From Ectocarpus siliculosus (lineage: Eukaryota; Sar; Phaeophyceae; Ectocarpales; Ectocarpaceae), in contig FN649727.1 of NCBI GenBank assembly GCA_000310025.1, forward strand, positions 8,184,835-8,248,834: a DNA stretch of 64,000 nt, given 5' to 3'. This document shows, in pieces, positions 43,348 through 55,718 of this stretch (the first letter of the stretch is position 1; every line of letters starts with the position of its first letter). The notes below the pieces were generated by a model. It worked only from the letters and a program-made list of their open reading frames with translations, had not been told where the DNA came from and searched no databases. The position numbers were made by a program, and so were the translations under genes.

Positions 43348-43377
43348 GACGTCGTGAACTCGGCAACCAGGTTACCG

Positions 43378-43808
43378 CTTTTTTTTTTTGCCTTTGTTTT
43401 TTTTGGCAGTAACCATGAGTGGTGGTCGAGTAGATTATGTTGTGCGGGGTTGAGAACCCTCACTCCGCGCATTGGGGGTAATCGCACCACGTTGTGCTGA
43501 ATTGGTCAAGCACCCTCGAGGTAGTTACACACAACTGTCTCTGGAAGTGAAAGCACCAGAAAATGAATTGAGTCATACGCAGCTGTCATCCGTATGCAAG
43601 GAAGTAAGCACAAGATGCCGAACACCCTTAACAAGATGCAGCGCACCCTTCATGCGACTCACTGAACACCTCACTGCGCTTCGCGCTTGGTGATGTGAGA
43701 GCCTGGTCGGGTGAGAACCCGGCGTGCTCCGTCCCGGCTTTGTAGGGATGCGAGGCCAATGGTCTAACGACTACGGCATGCACGACCGACCATGAGTACC
43801 CCCCCACA
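43378..43808 (-). mobile_element. SINE-like element family 2, copy B
   Basis: On the minus strand this matches 12285-12718 from the tRNA-like head (TGCCGTAGTCGTTAGACC and GGTTCTCACCCG at about 43785-43710) to the A-rich tail, seen as the T runs at 43378-43408 on the plus strand. The two copies are diverged by scattered substitutions and small gaps. The B-box-like arm is better preserved here (GCCGGGTTCTCACCCGAC) than in copy A. Confidence 0.6.
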
Positions 43809-44174
43809 CACACGCACATGTTGTCGCAGACCTACTAGACATCTATCACCTTATGGCCCCCCCGCCCACTAGGGACGGGGGGGGCGATGCTTCACCCTAG
43901 TTCCTCTTATTATGGACATTCCACATGTATGTATGTTCTCTAAGTACACGGCAAGCAGTTCCTCTTGCACTACATTTCTGCGGACTCCCGCTGCAGACGG
44001 TCACACATGATATGCATAGTCTACAGAGCGGTAGCCGCCACGTACGTACAGGCATCATACGCATACCGACTATTATGTACTACAGTACGGTATAGATGTT
44101 GAACCCTCCTCACACACCAAAACAACAGCAATGAAAAGGCATCCGCCGCGAGCTGTGTCCATGCTCCGTCTTGT

Positions 44175-44907
44175 GGGTCTCCCACACTACAGTCTTGCTA
44201 AACCGCCCATTGAGAATACCCTCTGTTGCAGAAAGGGTCCCTGAAGTTTTGAAAAACCGTTCACCAGCGGAGGTATTTCGCTCTTATTTCAATGACGCGA
44301 GTAATTGCCAAGCTTGGCCGACGTTTGGTCGGCCGTCTAGGTGTAAGCAAGGTCGAGTATGAGAGGGAGCCTCAGAGGCACGCTTTCATCATCCGTGGTC
44401 ACAGCAGGTGGAGAATCATTCTTTGTAAACATCTTTAGACCCCGAGAACGTGGTTCGTAGGGTCTCAGATCTACTGGTTGTATGTGCGTCACTAGGTACC
44501 ACTCGGAAGATACCTATACCTATCGTGGTTTCCACACTATGGGCCCTTTTGTGCTCATGGGGAATGCCCACGGGCAGCCCACGGGCAGCCCATTGGCGGC
44601 CAATGAGTGCCCTTCAACCGGAACCAGTGTTGCTCTCCTAAAGAACATATTGTCTGTCTTGGAACGGCCATCAAATTCCCCTAACGCTAACCCTATCCCT
44701 ATCCCCAAGCCCACACGATACGTGTTAGGTTGGCGCTCGGCTAATTTCTAGGTTGATATGCCGATGACTAACTTCTAGGTTGACATGCCGCGGTCACGAG
44801 TTCTAGGTTGAAGTGCCCACGGTGGGCAGTTCGTGGGCAATTCATGGGCTGCCCATGGGTGTCCCATGGGCGATTAAGAAAAACTGCCTGCTGTGTGGGA
44901 GATTGCG
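44175..44907 (-). mobile_element. Palindrome-rich MITE, copy 3 (inverted, with an insertion)
   Basis: The copy starts with GGGTCTCCCACA, the right terminus of copy 2, and ends with GTGGGAGATTGC, the reverse complement of the left terminus of copies 1 and 2, so it is complete and inverted. CCCATGGG-type palindromes are fewer (about 44565-44600 and 44825-44870), and the core with GTTCTAGGTTGA-type motifs is repeated three times at about 44745-44810. It is 733 bases long; about 44210-44540 does not match the other copies and is probably an insertion. Confidence 0.65.
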
Positions 44908-46816
44908 TCTTGTGCGGTGGTTAACGTCGACCAAGAGGCTGTAGTACGCTCAGAAATTGCGGGCGCGAGAGTCTGACACAGCCTGCAAGAAACACCCGTC
45001 TGTCTGCGGGGATCAGTTTGTACTTTTATATGCCAGGCGCAAGTAGGTTTGGTTTATCTACCGATGATCCCTTCCCACACACCGAAGCAAAAGCAATGAC
45101 GATGGCATACGTCACGAGCTGTGTGTATGGCTCCCTTCCCTCGCCAGTGCTATCTTGCCCCTCCAAGCGTCTAGCTGACTGAGTGTTTCCTCGGTTTCTC
45201 CTGGTTTGAACCGAGCAACTGCTGTGTGTGTGGGGGGAGAGATCTCCGCTTTTGTGTTCCTTTACCTCTCGTCCAACTCCAAGGTGTCAAAATGTCCTTT
45301 GATTGTGGCGTTAAATACCTATCAAGCACGGCCATGTGTTGTCGGAGCGCGACCAAACCGGTGTGTCGAAGAGTGCCCTAGTTAGCTCCCTCCTCACAAA
45401 CCAACAGTTCGTAAATCGGTGCTCTATCGAGTGTGTTCTGGTCGAACAAAGGCGACAATTATTAGACGGTCCATAATACGGCGGAAATTGCAAAAGGGCC
45501 TCTACATCGCGTTGGTTGGAAGTACCCGATATTTTGAGCCATTTTTTCCCTCCTGGGGATGAAGGGAAAAACTGTCGGGCTTCGCGCTCCGCGACTCAAT
45601 AATAAAAGGAGCGCAACCTTGTGTAGCTACATCTCTCAATTACCGCCTCTGTTATATTCTTGTTCCCGTACTCGGATCACTTCATGAAAGTTGGATTGGA
45701 TGATTCCTCCTGTCTCGGCAGGGGGGACTCACGCCCAAGATTCACTACCGCGCCGTCGCTTCGCACCCGCCGGTGGTGGTGATGAAGGCGTGGTAACAAA
45801 TCCAGGCAAATGAGCAATCTCTGGGTGATGCAAGTCTGTTTGGGGATATTCGTAGCCACCGGGGTAATAGGGGCTCCTCGTAGCGTGTGCGCTGCAAATA
45901 AAGGTTATGTAGCTGTGTGATGACTTCATAGGGTTTCCCCCAAAAGTCTACTTTTCACGTCCACCCCGCCCCCCCCTTTTCAGACCGCGAGATGTAGTAG
46001 ACGCGCAAGCGCACAGCAAGTTCTCGGCGCTGGGGACAACAATCCCCTTACCCGACATGGACATTGACATGTAGAGTGGGAGTCTGCTGTATGGCATGTT
46101 GCCAGGATCAGTGCGTGCAGCAAACCAGGTCACCAATAATTCGGGGTGGAATATTTTGGACCCCTAGGAGATTTCTTTCTTTTCGCCCACGTCTTCCTAG
46201 CCGAAAACGAGCGGCGACAGCATCGCCGCCGGGCTCCTCATTACAAATATAAATGAAGGGCGGGCGGGATGGTCTTGAATGGTATTCCTCTTTTATTTTT
46301 TTTCGTTTGTAGAGGACATTGGTCGTCAGGTCTCTGTTTTCCAGTTGTAGGGGTTCCGTGGTGTTGGCTATAGCCGTGCTGGCTTCAGCCCTATCTGCGT
46401 CGCTCTGAATCACTCGTATCATTTTCCCGTATTCTGATCACTTCATAAAATTATTGGGTTAGATGAGTCCTTCTGCCTCGGGAAGGTGGTCCTATATTTT
46501 ATCCAAACTTCTTTGTCTTCGTCGCTATTTTCCATCGTGTTTCGTTGTGTACTCCCTGCTTCGCTTTCTGGCTGTTGCAAGACACACAACAAACATACGA
46601 ACGCACAGAAGTGAGTTCTCCGCAAGCAGCTGCCCACGAAATGTAGCCATCCTTCTCTACACTCCCAGTGACACATTGATAGAGCTCCCGAGATTAGAAG
46701 CCCCGGAGCGTTGTGGTTGTCTCGTTTCGATGTGGTTAAAGGAGGAGTCACACAGCAGTCAGTCAGTCCCGTGGGAGAACGAGAGACGTGTGTATTCAAA
46801 GACAGTTTTTTGGGCC
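44908..46816. other. Intergenic; direct repeat pair, no confident gene
   Basis: A segment of about 60 bases (TCCCGTACTCGGATCACTTC then ATGAAAGTTGGATTGGATGA) at 45664-45725 recurs as a diverged copy at 46425-46486 (TCCCGTATTCTGATCACTTC). The two lie 761 bases apart in the same orientation and could be ends of a small LTR-like or duplicated element; nothing recognisable lies between them. Confidence 0.4.
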
Positions 46817-47560
46817 TCAGCGAGCGGAGAGGTCCCAAAGCGCAGCGAGACAAGCAGCATCCGATCGAGAGTATTGCGCTACGTCCCTTGCTCTCTCCAT
46901 ATTCTTCTTGGAACTAGTGAGCTTCGCTCTAGTGCACATGTGCGCGAAGAGCATTGCGAGGGTGAGGGCCAGTGGTGGTGGGGTTTGGTTCACCTCCACC
47001 CGCGTTTGCTGCTGGGCCTCCGCCGCGTTCGTGAGATAAAGCTGCACCACCGGATCCAACGGTGCCGGGGTTGTCGCCGGCTTCGGGAGGGGCTCCGGAA
47101 GCGGGCGGCCCTTCGCCTTCGCAACGTCGAACATGGACGGAAGGAAACGTAGCCGCCGCCGCGCTTCAGTAGACCAGCCGAGAGAGCCAAACAAACGAGG
47201 CATTTGGCAATCCCCTCCCTCGCCAGCGCCTTTCGAAACGCAATCTCCGAGTCCACAATGTGGCCGACTGCCTCGACCTCCTTCCCCGCCTTGAGGGCCT
47301 CCTCATAGTCCGGCTGGCCCACAATGGGCTCATAGCTGGCGACGAGGGCACCACATCCAAGGATGGCGTCGATGGCCATGTCCGCCAAGGGTCGCCCCCC
47401 CCCCCCCCCCAAACCAGCATCAACCCCAGGCTCGCTGGTGGCGAGTGTACCCAGTTTGCGCCAGACGGGTAGGATGTCGCCGTCTTCGTCGATGGGGACG
47501 AGGACTGCCGTGTCCTCGTTCGTCGGCGAAGCCGGTGGCACAGGCGCCGTAGACGGCGTC
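46817..47560 (-). CDS. Unrecognised protein, 3' part, probably two exons
   Basis: After an acceptor at 47562-47561 (a TCTCCCCCCAG tract) the minus strand encodes PASPTNEDTAVLVPIDEDGD, ILPVWRKLGTLATSEPGVDA, MAIDAILGCGALVASYEPIV and KEVEAVGHIVDSEIAFRKAL. The reading then has to change frame to reach a second coding-like segment (PLPEPLPKPATTPAPLDPVV, QLYLTNAAEAQQQTRVEVNQ) that ends at 46817. A short intron, 47196-47117, would join them in phase 0 but is only 80 bases with a poor acceptor, so a frameshift is an alternative. Upstream exons are expected but not found. No family is recognised. Confidence 0.4.
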
Positions 47561-47571
47561 CTGGGGGGAGA

Positions 47572-50500
47572 TTAATTTCCGGTGTATTTTATCTGCAATG
47601 AAACGCGCACCGAAATCGTATATGTTTCTTCCTTTCTAGACCAGCAGATGTAAAGCGGCAGTCTAGAGCATAAAGTGCAAGTCGTGAATGCGCACCGAGA
47701 ACACGCACACGCAGCGGTGTAGAGCCGGGGTGATAGGCCGAGAGGCAAGCGAAACATGACGCGACTGCATGCACTCTTACGACCGACAGCAGATAGGAAA
47801 TCCGACATCAGAGTGGAAATTCAAATTATTCAAGTGCAACTCTGTACCTACGAAACCTCCGAGGGGGTCTGGTTCGGTGTACCGTGGATGATATGTGGCG
47901 CGGTTTCGGAGGTTTTGAGATCGGGTAGAAACCACGTGCTTTTCGGACAGTGAGTGTAGGTCAAGACCAACATCGGGTGTATGATAACGAAAGTACTGTA
48001 GAATGAAGGGTGTGCGCCCGCAGGCTTCCGGACATAAGCTAGTGTTTTTTTAGGCCTTGCGCGCCGCGGTGCTTTTCGGGGCATAGTAGTCGTGCTCGGA
48101 AATTCGAAAACGGCGATGCTCATGCTGCCTAGGCCGTGGACTCGTCACCCACACGTCAGAACCGTGTTTCGAACGGGGGTTTGGCTTCAGTATGTTCGTA
48201 TGCGCTTTGAATATACTCGGTGTAGGGCTGTGGTTGATCACTTTTGATTCGATGAAACGCAAAAAATCAGAGGACGCGGAAAGGAAGTCCCGAGAGACCA
48301 CGCTCCTGGGAACCCTGATAATCACCAAATGTTACCCAAGGTTCTACCTATAGTCCTGTCTGCGGAACTACATGAAATGTCGCATCCAAGATCAATATCT
48401 ATCCATGCTCGGACGAACACCGTGTAGGAGGCTGCGGTGACAATGGGCTGCCTACACCGTTTTTGTCTGAGAAGAGCCGGGTACACCCGATTTTGTCCAT
48501 TCCCTTGTGTTGTTTTTCTCAGTTCCTTCTTAGGAGCTGCGTGCCTGCTATGTCTTGACAAGGGTTCAGCTTCCCGATTCCCTGTCTGTATGTTCGTACT
48601 CACGAGATGTTCAGCCTTTTTCGGTTGCTACTACCGTAAAACACACAAGATATCGCACCAAAGATACACCCACACCCGGTGATGGTGTTTCCAAGCGCAG
48701 ATCAGTCGAGTCAATAATACCCTCGGCCACCGGCCAGCGAACATACAGAAAGCGCCAGAAAGTACGTAAGATAATCAAGCTCAGACTTTCGTGGAAAATA
48801 TGAAAATCGGCTAAGAAACACACCTCAATGTTGGGTCACCAATTGTGAAACACCTAAAATAAGCAACTGAGTGCAGGGCAGCCCCAAACCATGAAGAAAC
48901 GAGGTGCAAGAGAGAGGATAATAAATAAGAAACGGCCGTTTTCTGCAGGTGTCCACCCCTTGCCCCGTGGGTGTGTTAACTGGTGTTTGTCCGGGTGGTG
49001 ACGATAATGATGTCAGAGGATGACAGTCTTTTTCCGAAGGCCAAATACATATATGCAATGAAAACGCATGAACCCATGGCACATTGCCTCATTTGACACG
49101 AGGACCTGTGACGGCTGCAACGTGGGCGCCAGAAATGATACGTTACAAGAAACAAATTACATCCTACAAGGCCCAAACTATAAGAAACGGCGAATAAAAA
49201 AATCAGCAACGATGGCTGGTATTTCCGCCGAAAATAGGAATTGAGGCTCACGTTTCAAACTTGCAGGCCCATATTTTACGTTTCAACCTTGCGGGCGCTT
49301 TCTGTAAAACACCCTCCGCCAGACTTGGCGGCATAAAGCCAAGGATCTCCTGTTACGCCTCGGTTGATAATGGTAGTTGCGACACCACACACACCAGAAC
49401 CTAAAGCAGCGCAGTTATGTGCGGGGAAACCCGTACATGGATGGATGACTACGGAATACAGCAGTCTCTTTCGCGTGAAAAATCGTTGCTGTTTGTTGAA
49501 ACGGTTACAATAGCCCAAACCTGAAAGACACACAAAGTCTTCAACCACCGATGGTTGTGGTAGATATCTGCCATTCAAGTTCCAATCTCGAGCCGTCCGT
49601 TACAGAAACAGCTGTGAGAGGCCGAACCCGCCGCGAAGCGATAAAGGCGCGGGCGTGATCTAAGGCGACTCAATGCTACGGCTGCGGTGAACGCCGGGGG
49701 AGCGTTTTGAGTCAGCGTTGGTTTCACGCCAGCACTGTTCGTTGTCCTCTACGGGGGAAGCCAACGATGGCATCAGAATCCCTCACAGTAGAAATCCCCA
49801 TTGCAGGGGAACTAAATACCTCCTGACGATGCGTGGGGGCTTGCGTGGCAAATCGTCTCGTGCGCTTGAAGGCATGCCTGCTGAGTCCGAGGGTGGTGGG
49901 TGATGTTGCTACGGGTAAACATGCCGTTCCTTTGGTCAAACAGTTGCAAATAAAGGGCCACCGGCAGCTCATATTAACCGACTATTCACCCAGCGAGGTT
50001 TCACCGGCCGATGTTTCACCAGCCGATGTATGCATGTCGTGCAAACGGACCGACGCACCGGTAGTGTGCCGCTGTTTCGATCATGACAAGGGGCTCACAG
50101 GAAAGGGAGCACCCTGCGCCCGCCCTCGATTCCTGTGCTGTTTTTTCGTTCGCCCGCGAATGTGGACATATGCCCTCCGTTCGCGGGCCGTCGACAGCTT
50201 CATCGTGGCCTCGGCCGCTAGGCGGCCCCCGAGCAGGTCTCCGTTGGTATCTTTGCCAAGTGGAAGCGATCTGGCAGCCGATGTCGCTTTCACTCCTTTG
50301 GCGTTGGTGATAGTCGTCGAGGCGGATGCGTTTATCGGCGACCCGGCCAACGTGTCCGGTCCTTGTTTTCATCAGCGGATGGCTCTGGTGGTGTGGGTTG
50401 TGGTGGTGGCGCTGATGCTGATGAAAAATTGCATAGCGCCGACTTGGACACTGAGAGGCGCCGGGACGAAACAGGCCCGAGACAACGGGTTGAGGGTTGG

Positions 50501-51259
50501 AGGGAACCGCACAAGCCACCCAGACCCCAATGTCGCTGTTCGGCGCGGTTCTCTCGCGTGACCTCGTCCGTTGAACTGGTGCAGTGAAGATTCCCCGCAA
50601 TGCCTTTTTCGGGGCTCTTTCGACACCAACGAGCCCCATACCTCGCGCAACTCGCAGCGGCAGCTTCCGCAGCCTTCTCTCGCCTTCCTCCTACCCGGGA
50701 AGACCGGGTGGTGGGGCAGATTCGCGGTCGCTGAAGACCTAACCTGTCCGCTATGGTGGTACAATATCCGGCATGGCAGCACTATTCGCAATGACTGGTG
50801 AAGGCGTTCAACACCGTGTCGAGCGCCGACAAGTCATGAGAATCCGGCAAACGATACCAGAAAAAACGAATCTCCACCCATAAAGACGTTCGAATTCGCT
50901 CATGACCTCCCATGCTATCTCTGAAACGTGACAAGTTTTTTGTCACCTTGAGCATCCACATGTGTTTCGCGAGTCTTCGTTGAGTAAATCACGAACGCAC
51001 GCTCTTTATGTTGTTCATGCAAGTATTGCTCAACAATGACTCAACACCCCGGCAAACCCAAAATGAATAACACTCCCAACATAAAGCACATGCAAAGTGC
51101 AAGTCAACCAATGGTGTGCGTAGCCTGACGTTCAATCAATTTCATGCCCCCCCATGTCAAGCTTTGGCCAAGGTGAACCTGGGTGCTGTCTGTCTGGTCA
51201 ATCGCATAAATTCTCTAGCCCCCCTCTCCTTGACTGCCACGGTGCAGGGGCATGTTCCG
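47572..51259. other. Intergenic, no confident gene
   Basis: Between about 49830 and 50600 several overlapping GC-rich frames exist on both strands, including one with SPSEVSPADVSPADV encoded by a short tandem repeat at about 49990-50030 and a cysteine-rich CMSCKRTDAPVVCRC. None has a recognisable domain or clear splice pattern. The stretch before 51260 probably holds the 5' UTR of the next gene, with an acceptor-like CACGGTGCAG at 51237-51246. Confidence 0.35.
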
Positions 51260-53661
51260 ATGGCGGTTCCTGAGACCGTTGTGGCCATTGATTTCGGAAC
51301 TACGCGGAGTGCTTGGGCGTACCAAGTCAGTGGTCAAGCGGACAACAAGATTTTGGTCAAGATTCCCGCGAGTGCAGACACTTCGCCATCCTCCACCATC
51401 AAAACAGAGACAGCAGCTCTTATTGGGGGGCGTGGCAGCGGAGGCTTAGTCTCATTCGGCCCCGCAGCGATCGAAGACTATGCCGCCAGCGACCATGTGG
51501 CTGACCAAGCTTTGTTCCGGTGGTTCAAGTTCGATCTTTGCGAATCCAGAACTGACCAAACCGAGGTCGGCAGTGTCATGACTGAGTCTGTAGGAGGGCA
51601 GCACACAGTGCCCTTGCTTGGTGTCATGACAGCTTCACTTCGCTACTTCAAGGAAGACGTCCTCGCGTTTCTGTCACGTACTGGCGGCAGAACGGTTGAC
51701 GTAAACAGCGTGAACTGGGTGCTGACCGTGCCGGCCATATACGATGACTTCGCCAAGCGATTTATGCGCCAGGCCGCGTACGAGGCCGGGATGATTGACC
51801 GAATGAACTCCACTAGGCTCCGCCTTTGCCTGGAGCCAGAAGCCGCATGCCTAGCAGCCATTACGACAGACAACCCTTTGACCAGCAATGCAGAGGGCAA
51901 GAATATGATGGTTATCGACTGCGGGGGGGGTACTGTGGACATCACGGCGCACAAAATCATTTCCGTTGAGCCTCTGACACTGGAGGAGGTGGCCGCACCT
52001 GACGGGGGCCTGTTTGGATCAACCCGCGTGGACAATGCATTCAGGGTGTGGCTGAAGGGATTCCTCGGCGAGAAATTCCAGGAAATCGAGACAACCAGGA
52101 CCCTCCTGTCCATCATGATGAGTTGGGAGAGAAAGAAGGCCACCTTCCAAGGGCTCGACTCGGCGGCGGTGTGGCGGTTGAACCTTTCAGAACTTGCAGG
52201 ATACGACGTGACCAACCAAGACATGGAGGTATGATGCAATTTTGCTTATATTTACCAATGAAGTGGTTCGTTCCCTCGAGAGCCAAACTCCATCAGAACA
52301 TTCCACTCCATCGGTACACTTTTCTCGGGGTAGCGAGGGTTGCCCAAAATATCGAAAGCGCCTGTCTCTCTCTAGGAACAGAGATACCAAGAAACTGTAC
52401 TTCACGCTACTCTTCGCGGGCCACTGAACGGCACAAAATGATTGTCTTGTCGGGTATTCAAAATATGTATCATTCCCAGTAGTACCCGAGCATATGGTGA
52501 ACGAATTCGTGTTCCGAAGTGAATCTGCGAGGTATTCTCGTATGTGCTTTAACTCGCCGATCGCCCCGGTGGTCCAAGTCAGTAAGTACCCGGGAGACCT
52601 GTGACGGTTCCCGGCAAATGAAAGCACGAACCAGGGCGTTTGTCGCGTTGTAGCTGATGAAAATAATGGCGGGGCCATTATCGTTTCTGAGCATTTGTTC
52701 ATTATGAAAAAATCGAATCAGTTCGAGTTCGACGATCCCCACGACACCGGGGAAGCATCACAACCTAATCGATGTTGTGTGGGACCACATCAAACATCTC
52801 TACAGAAGAAGCTAACTTCCCCCGTCTTCATGATCACCGTCCTTCCACATCTTTCAGAACCTGCGTAGGAGCTACAACGATGGAAAGCCCTCGTCGCTTT
52901 TCGTTGGGGGGGAGAAGTTCAACGTCACTCTGCCCACGACACTGGTGACTTCGTTCTTTACCCCAACTCTACAGAAAATCGCTGAATGCCTTCGGCGTAT
53001 CAAGCGCGAGTCACAGCTGCACGACCTCCACCGAGTTTTCGTCGTAGGGGGGTTTTCGCGCTGCCCCATGCTGCGGGAGGTGATACGGAATGGGCTCGAC
53101 CTACCAGCGGGTCGTGTGGTGGACGTGCACGAGCCAGACCTCGCCATCGTGAAAGGGGCCGTCATGTACTTCGATCGGTCGACGAGTTTTAACTCACGAA
53201 AGGCGAGATACACGTACGGGACCGGCTTTGCCGTTCCTTTCGACGACAGCAACGCGGAGCACCGGCGGCGCCGCGCGGCCGGCTTGGTTTCCCACCATGA
53301 CGGCAAGGTACATGTATCCAACGGTTTCAGCATTTACATCAGAAAGGGAGACGATATCCCGGAGGGCGGCATCTTGAAGCGACGTAGGTACGGTCCGTTG
53401 AAGAAGTCCCAAACTTCCATGTCCTTTGCCGTCTACTGTACTTCCGAGAGGAATCCGAGTTTCGCGGACGAAAACGGCTGTTTCGAGGTCGGGCGAGTCT
53501 CGTTCCCGCTGGACATGACCAAAGAGTTCCAGAAGCGCGGGATAGTAGGAGAGATGACGTTCGGAGGACCGGAGCTGACAGTAAAGATAGTGGATCATGA
53601 AGAAAGGGAGATAACGGATGCAGTCATGATAATGTCACGGGCACCAGCACCGACGTATTAA
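51260..53661 (+). CDS. Hsp70 superfamily protein, HSPA12-like, two exons, 590 aa
   Basis: Exon 1 is 51260-52228 and exon 2 is 52858-53661; the intron starts GTATGA and ends CTTTCAG, phase 0. The ATG at 51260 (MAVPETVVAIDFG) lies just before the first phosphate loop; the frame upstream is open but has no better start. The actin/Hsp70 ATPase landmarks are in order: phosphate-1 VVAIDFGTTRSAWAY (residues 7-21), NWVLTVPAIYDDFAKRF (about 151), the connect segment LEPEAACLAA (about 190), phosphate-2 MMVIDCGGGTVDITAHK (about 215), GGLFGSTRVDNAF (about 248), and the adenosine-binding VFVVGGFSRCPMLREVI (about 384). The C-terminal part (RYTYGTGFAVPF, GDDIPEGG) fits the HSPA12 branch of atypical Hsp70s rather than canonical chaperones, since no standard substrate-binding domain or EEVD end is seen; the protein ends SRAPAPTY. 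Predicted role: ATP-binding, chaperone-like, cytosolic (inferred). Confidence 0.88.
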
Positions 53662-55718
53662 GCGTCGATCGGCGCGAGATCAACTGGGGGGGTGAAGCCC
53701 CAGCCAATGACCGACCCACGTCGCGGGTGGGTTTGCCTGCCAACCGTGTTCCTTTCCTTGTCATCACTATTCTTGTACGTTGATTGTTTCGTTGTATCTC
53801 TTCTGTCCTCGTCTTAAACGAAATACTTTTTTGTTGCCTCCTCTACAGTAGTACATTCATTGACGCATGATCTTGCATCTTGTCCTTGTTTTTCGGATGG
53901 TGTGACTTTGTTGGATCGACGTATGTATGTGGGCCGTGGAATCTTGGTCGGAAGACCATTGAGGTACCATGTGCTTCAATTTCTTCTTTAATTTGCTACT
54001 AAAACCGAAAAACGTTTGTGAGTCTTTGTTTCTAGGCCTTGCTTACAGTTCATTTTTTCTTTGCCCCTTCGTCGAGTTTTGTGCGTGCTGCTTCGTGTGT
54101 CTTGCTTGTGATCTTCCGTTTTATTATACTTTCTCTATTGTTTTCGCCTTCGTTGCCTTGTGTGCCTTTGTCGCCTTCTGTGCCTACCACCAAATGGCTG
54201 GGTCCCTACGTTCTGTCGACTATGCATATGCTTTTCGTTCAGGCTCCATTGCGGTTGGGACATACATTCTGCTTTTTGCGCTCTTCCTCCTGCTTATTGG
54301 GTAGACCTTTTATCCTTTTGCTTGCATCATGTGTTTCACCCTGTCTGGACCAGTCTGGGACCGTGAAGGTTGTGCTCGGTCGCGGTACTATTCGGTTTCC
54401 TTCTTTTCTCTCCCTCTTTTTGCCTCTGTGTCTTGTGCTTCCGGTCGTTTTTTCTTCTCTTGCTGTTTTCCCCCCTTGGACTTTTATGATCTTCGCTGTT
54501 CGTTGTGGAATCTACGCCGCGTTTTATACAGTATTTCCTTCTTGCTGTTGTTTGCGTAGGGTGCTTACCACTGTTTCTCTCTAAGGATCGGGTTGTTGTG
54601 CATTTTCCTGTGGACACTCTTCTTCTTGCTGCCGTGTACGTCTTGTGGCGGGACAAACATTCACTGCTTAGACTACAAGTCTGCGTGGCTCTAATGCGGA
54701 CACTTTCGTTGATAGTGCATGGCGCTGAGGGCGCAGGTTGTGGCGCGGTCTTTCGTTTATTTCTTTGACGATGCATACCATTTTTTTCGTTCTTGGTACC
54801 GTGTTTTGCCGTATCGATCGTCGACATTGAAACCGCGTGATTCGACAATTTCATCTTCCTCACGTTATCTCGCCACATATACATCGACTCCGTCTAGACA
54901 TTCCCCCGTCCTGCGACGAGAGTCTGGCCACCCGCCCCATTGGCGGGGGGGGGGTTAATCGTTCCCCCTAGTTCGATACACTCGTAGGATAGTGACGGAT
55001 GATATCTTGGGTAACATCTACACAGTCTACGGAGGAACGGGAAGTTTCTTTGTATTTTCCTTGGGAGTGTTACGGAATGCTGGAGATGCCTGAAGATTCT
55101 TTCTGGTGTTTGGGTGTGTCTGGCATGCTAAAAGTATAACCTTTTCAGAAATTGTTAAATGCGCCTCCGTCTGATTCCGGAGAGAACGGTTGTTGCCGTT
55201 TTTTCTCATCACACTCTCACCCGCGAAACAGCCGTGTGTCTACAGCAAGAAGAGTGCTTGGGAAGGGTGGACGTACTGAACCGACGCTCCAGCAACGATC
55301 AGTACCGGCAAACCATGTATCTAAGCTTGTGCTGGTGACAAGAACGAATATTACCCACACCTGCCGCTCCCCGTACACCCTGGGTTGTCCAAAAAGGAAA
55401 CAGAGGTTCTATATACGTCATCGAAGAATCCACTCAACCATGACTTCATTCGATGTGTTCGTTAAACTTGTAGATGTTCCTGGAAAAAAAACAGAATCCA
55501 CGCAAGATCCACAAACGAGTTCTTCTAGCAGACGCAGATGATCTTTTCAAAGGTATACACCCAGCTCAATCTTCAAAAACCGTGCAAACTGTAGACGATG
55601 CGTAATCACATGCTAAAACTGCCGGTAGATTCCCGACACGTCCCCTGCCGCAGCAGACTGGCACATATACTCAAAACACGCCTGCGGATGCGGGCTCGAA
55701 CATTTCCATTGGAACCAA
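53662..55718. other. 3' flank of the HSPA12-like gene and T-rich intergenic DNA
   Basis: About 53990-54590 is T-rich and yields hydrophobic-looking frames that are best explained by composition. No domain or splice structure supports a gene. Confidence 0.45.

Larger units (their letters stand above)
43098..43866. repeat. Nested repeat cluster flanked by a duplicated 40-base motif
   Basis: GCAGACCTGCTCGACATCTA, then CACCTTATG and a C run, occurs at about 43098-43140; the close copy GCAGACCTACTAGACATCTA with CACCTTATGG and a C run lies at about 43828-43866. Between the two copies sit the three-unit tandem repeat and the inverted SINE-like copy B. Confidence 0.55.

Noticed and set aside
49833-50600. 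Overlapping GC-rich frames on both strands
   Set aside because: Several incompatible frames are open at once because of base composition; a Cys-rich segment is suggestive but not enough to choose a strand.
52500-52660. SINE-1 copy in the intron of the HSPA12-like gene
   Set aside because: Only a TCGCCCCGGTGGTC segment of 14 bases is shared with SINE-1; too little to call a copy.
53969-54584. Hydrophobic frames suggesting a membrane protein
   Set aside because: The T-rich composition gives Phe/Leu/Cys in all frames; no charged loops or family signature.
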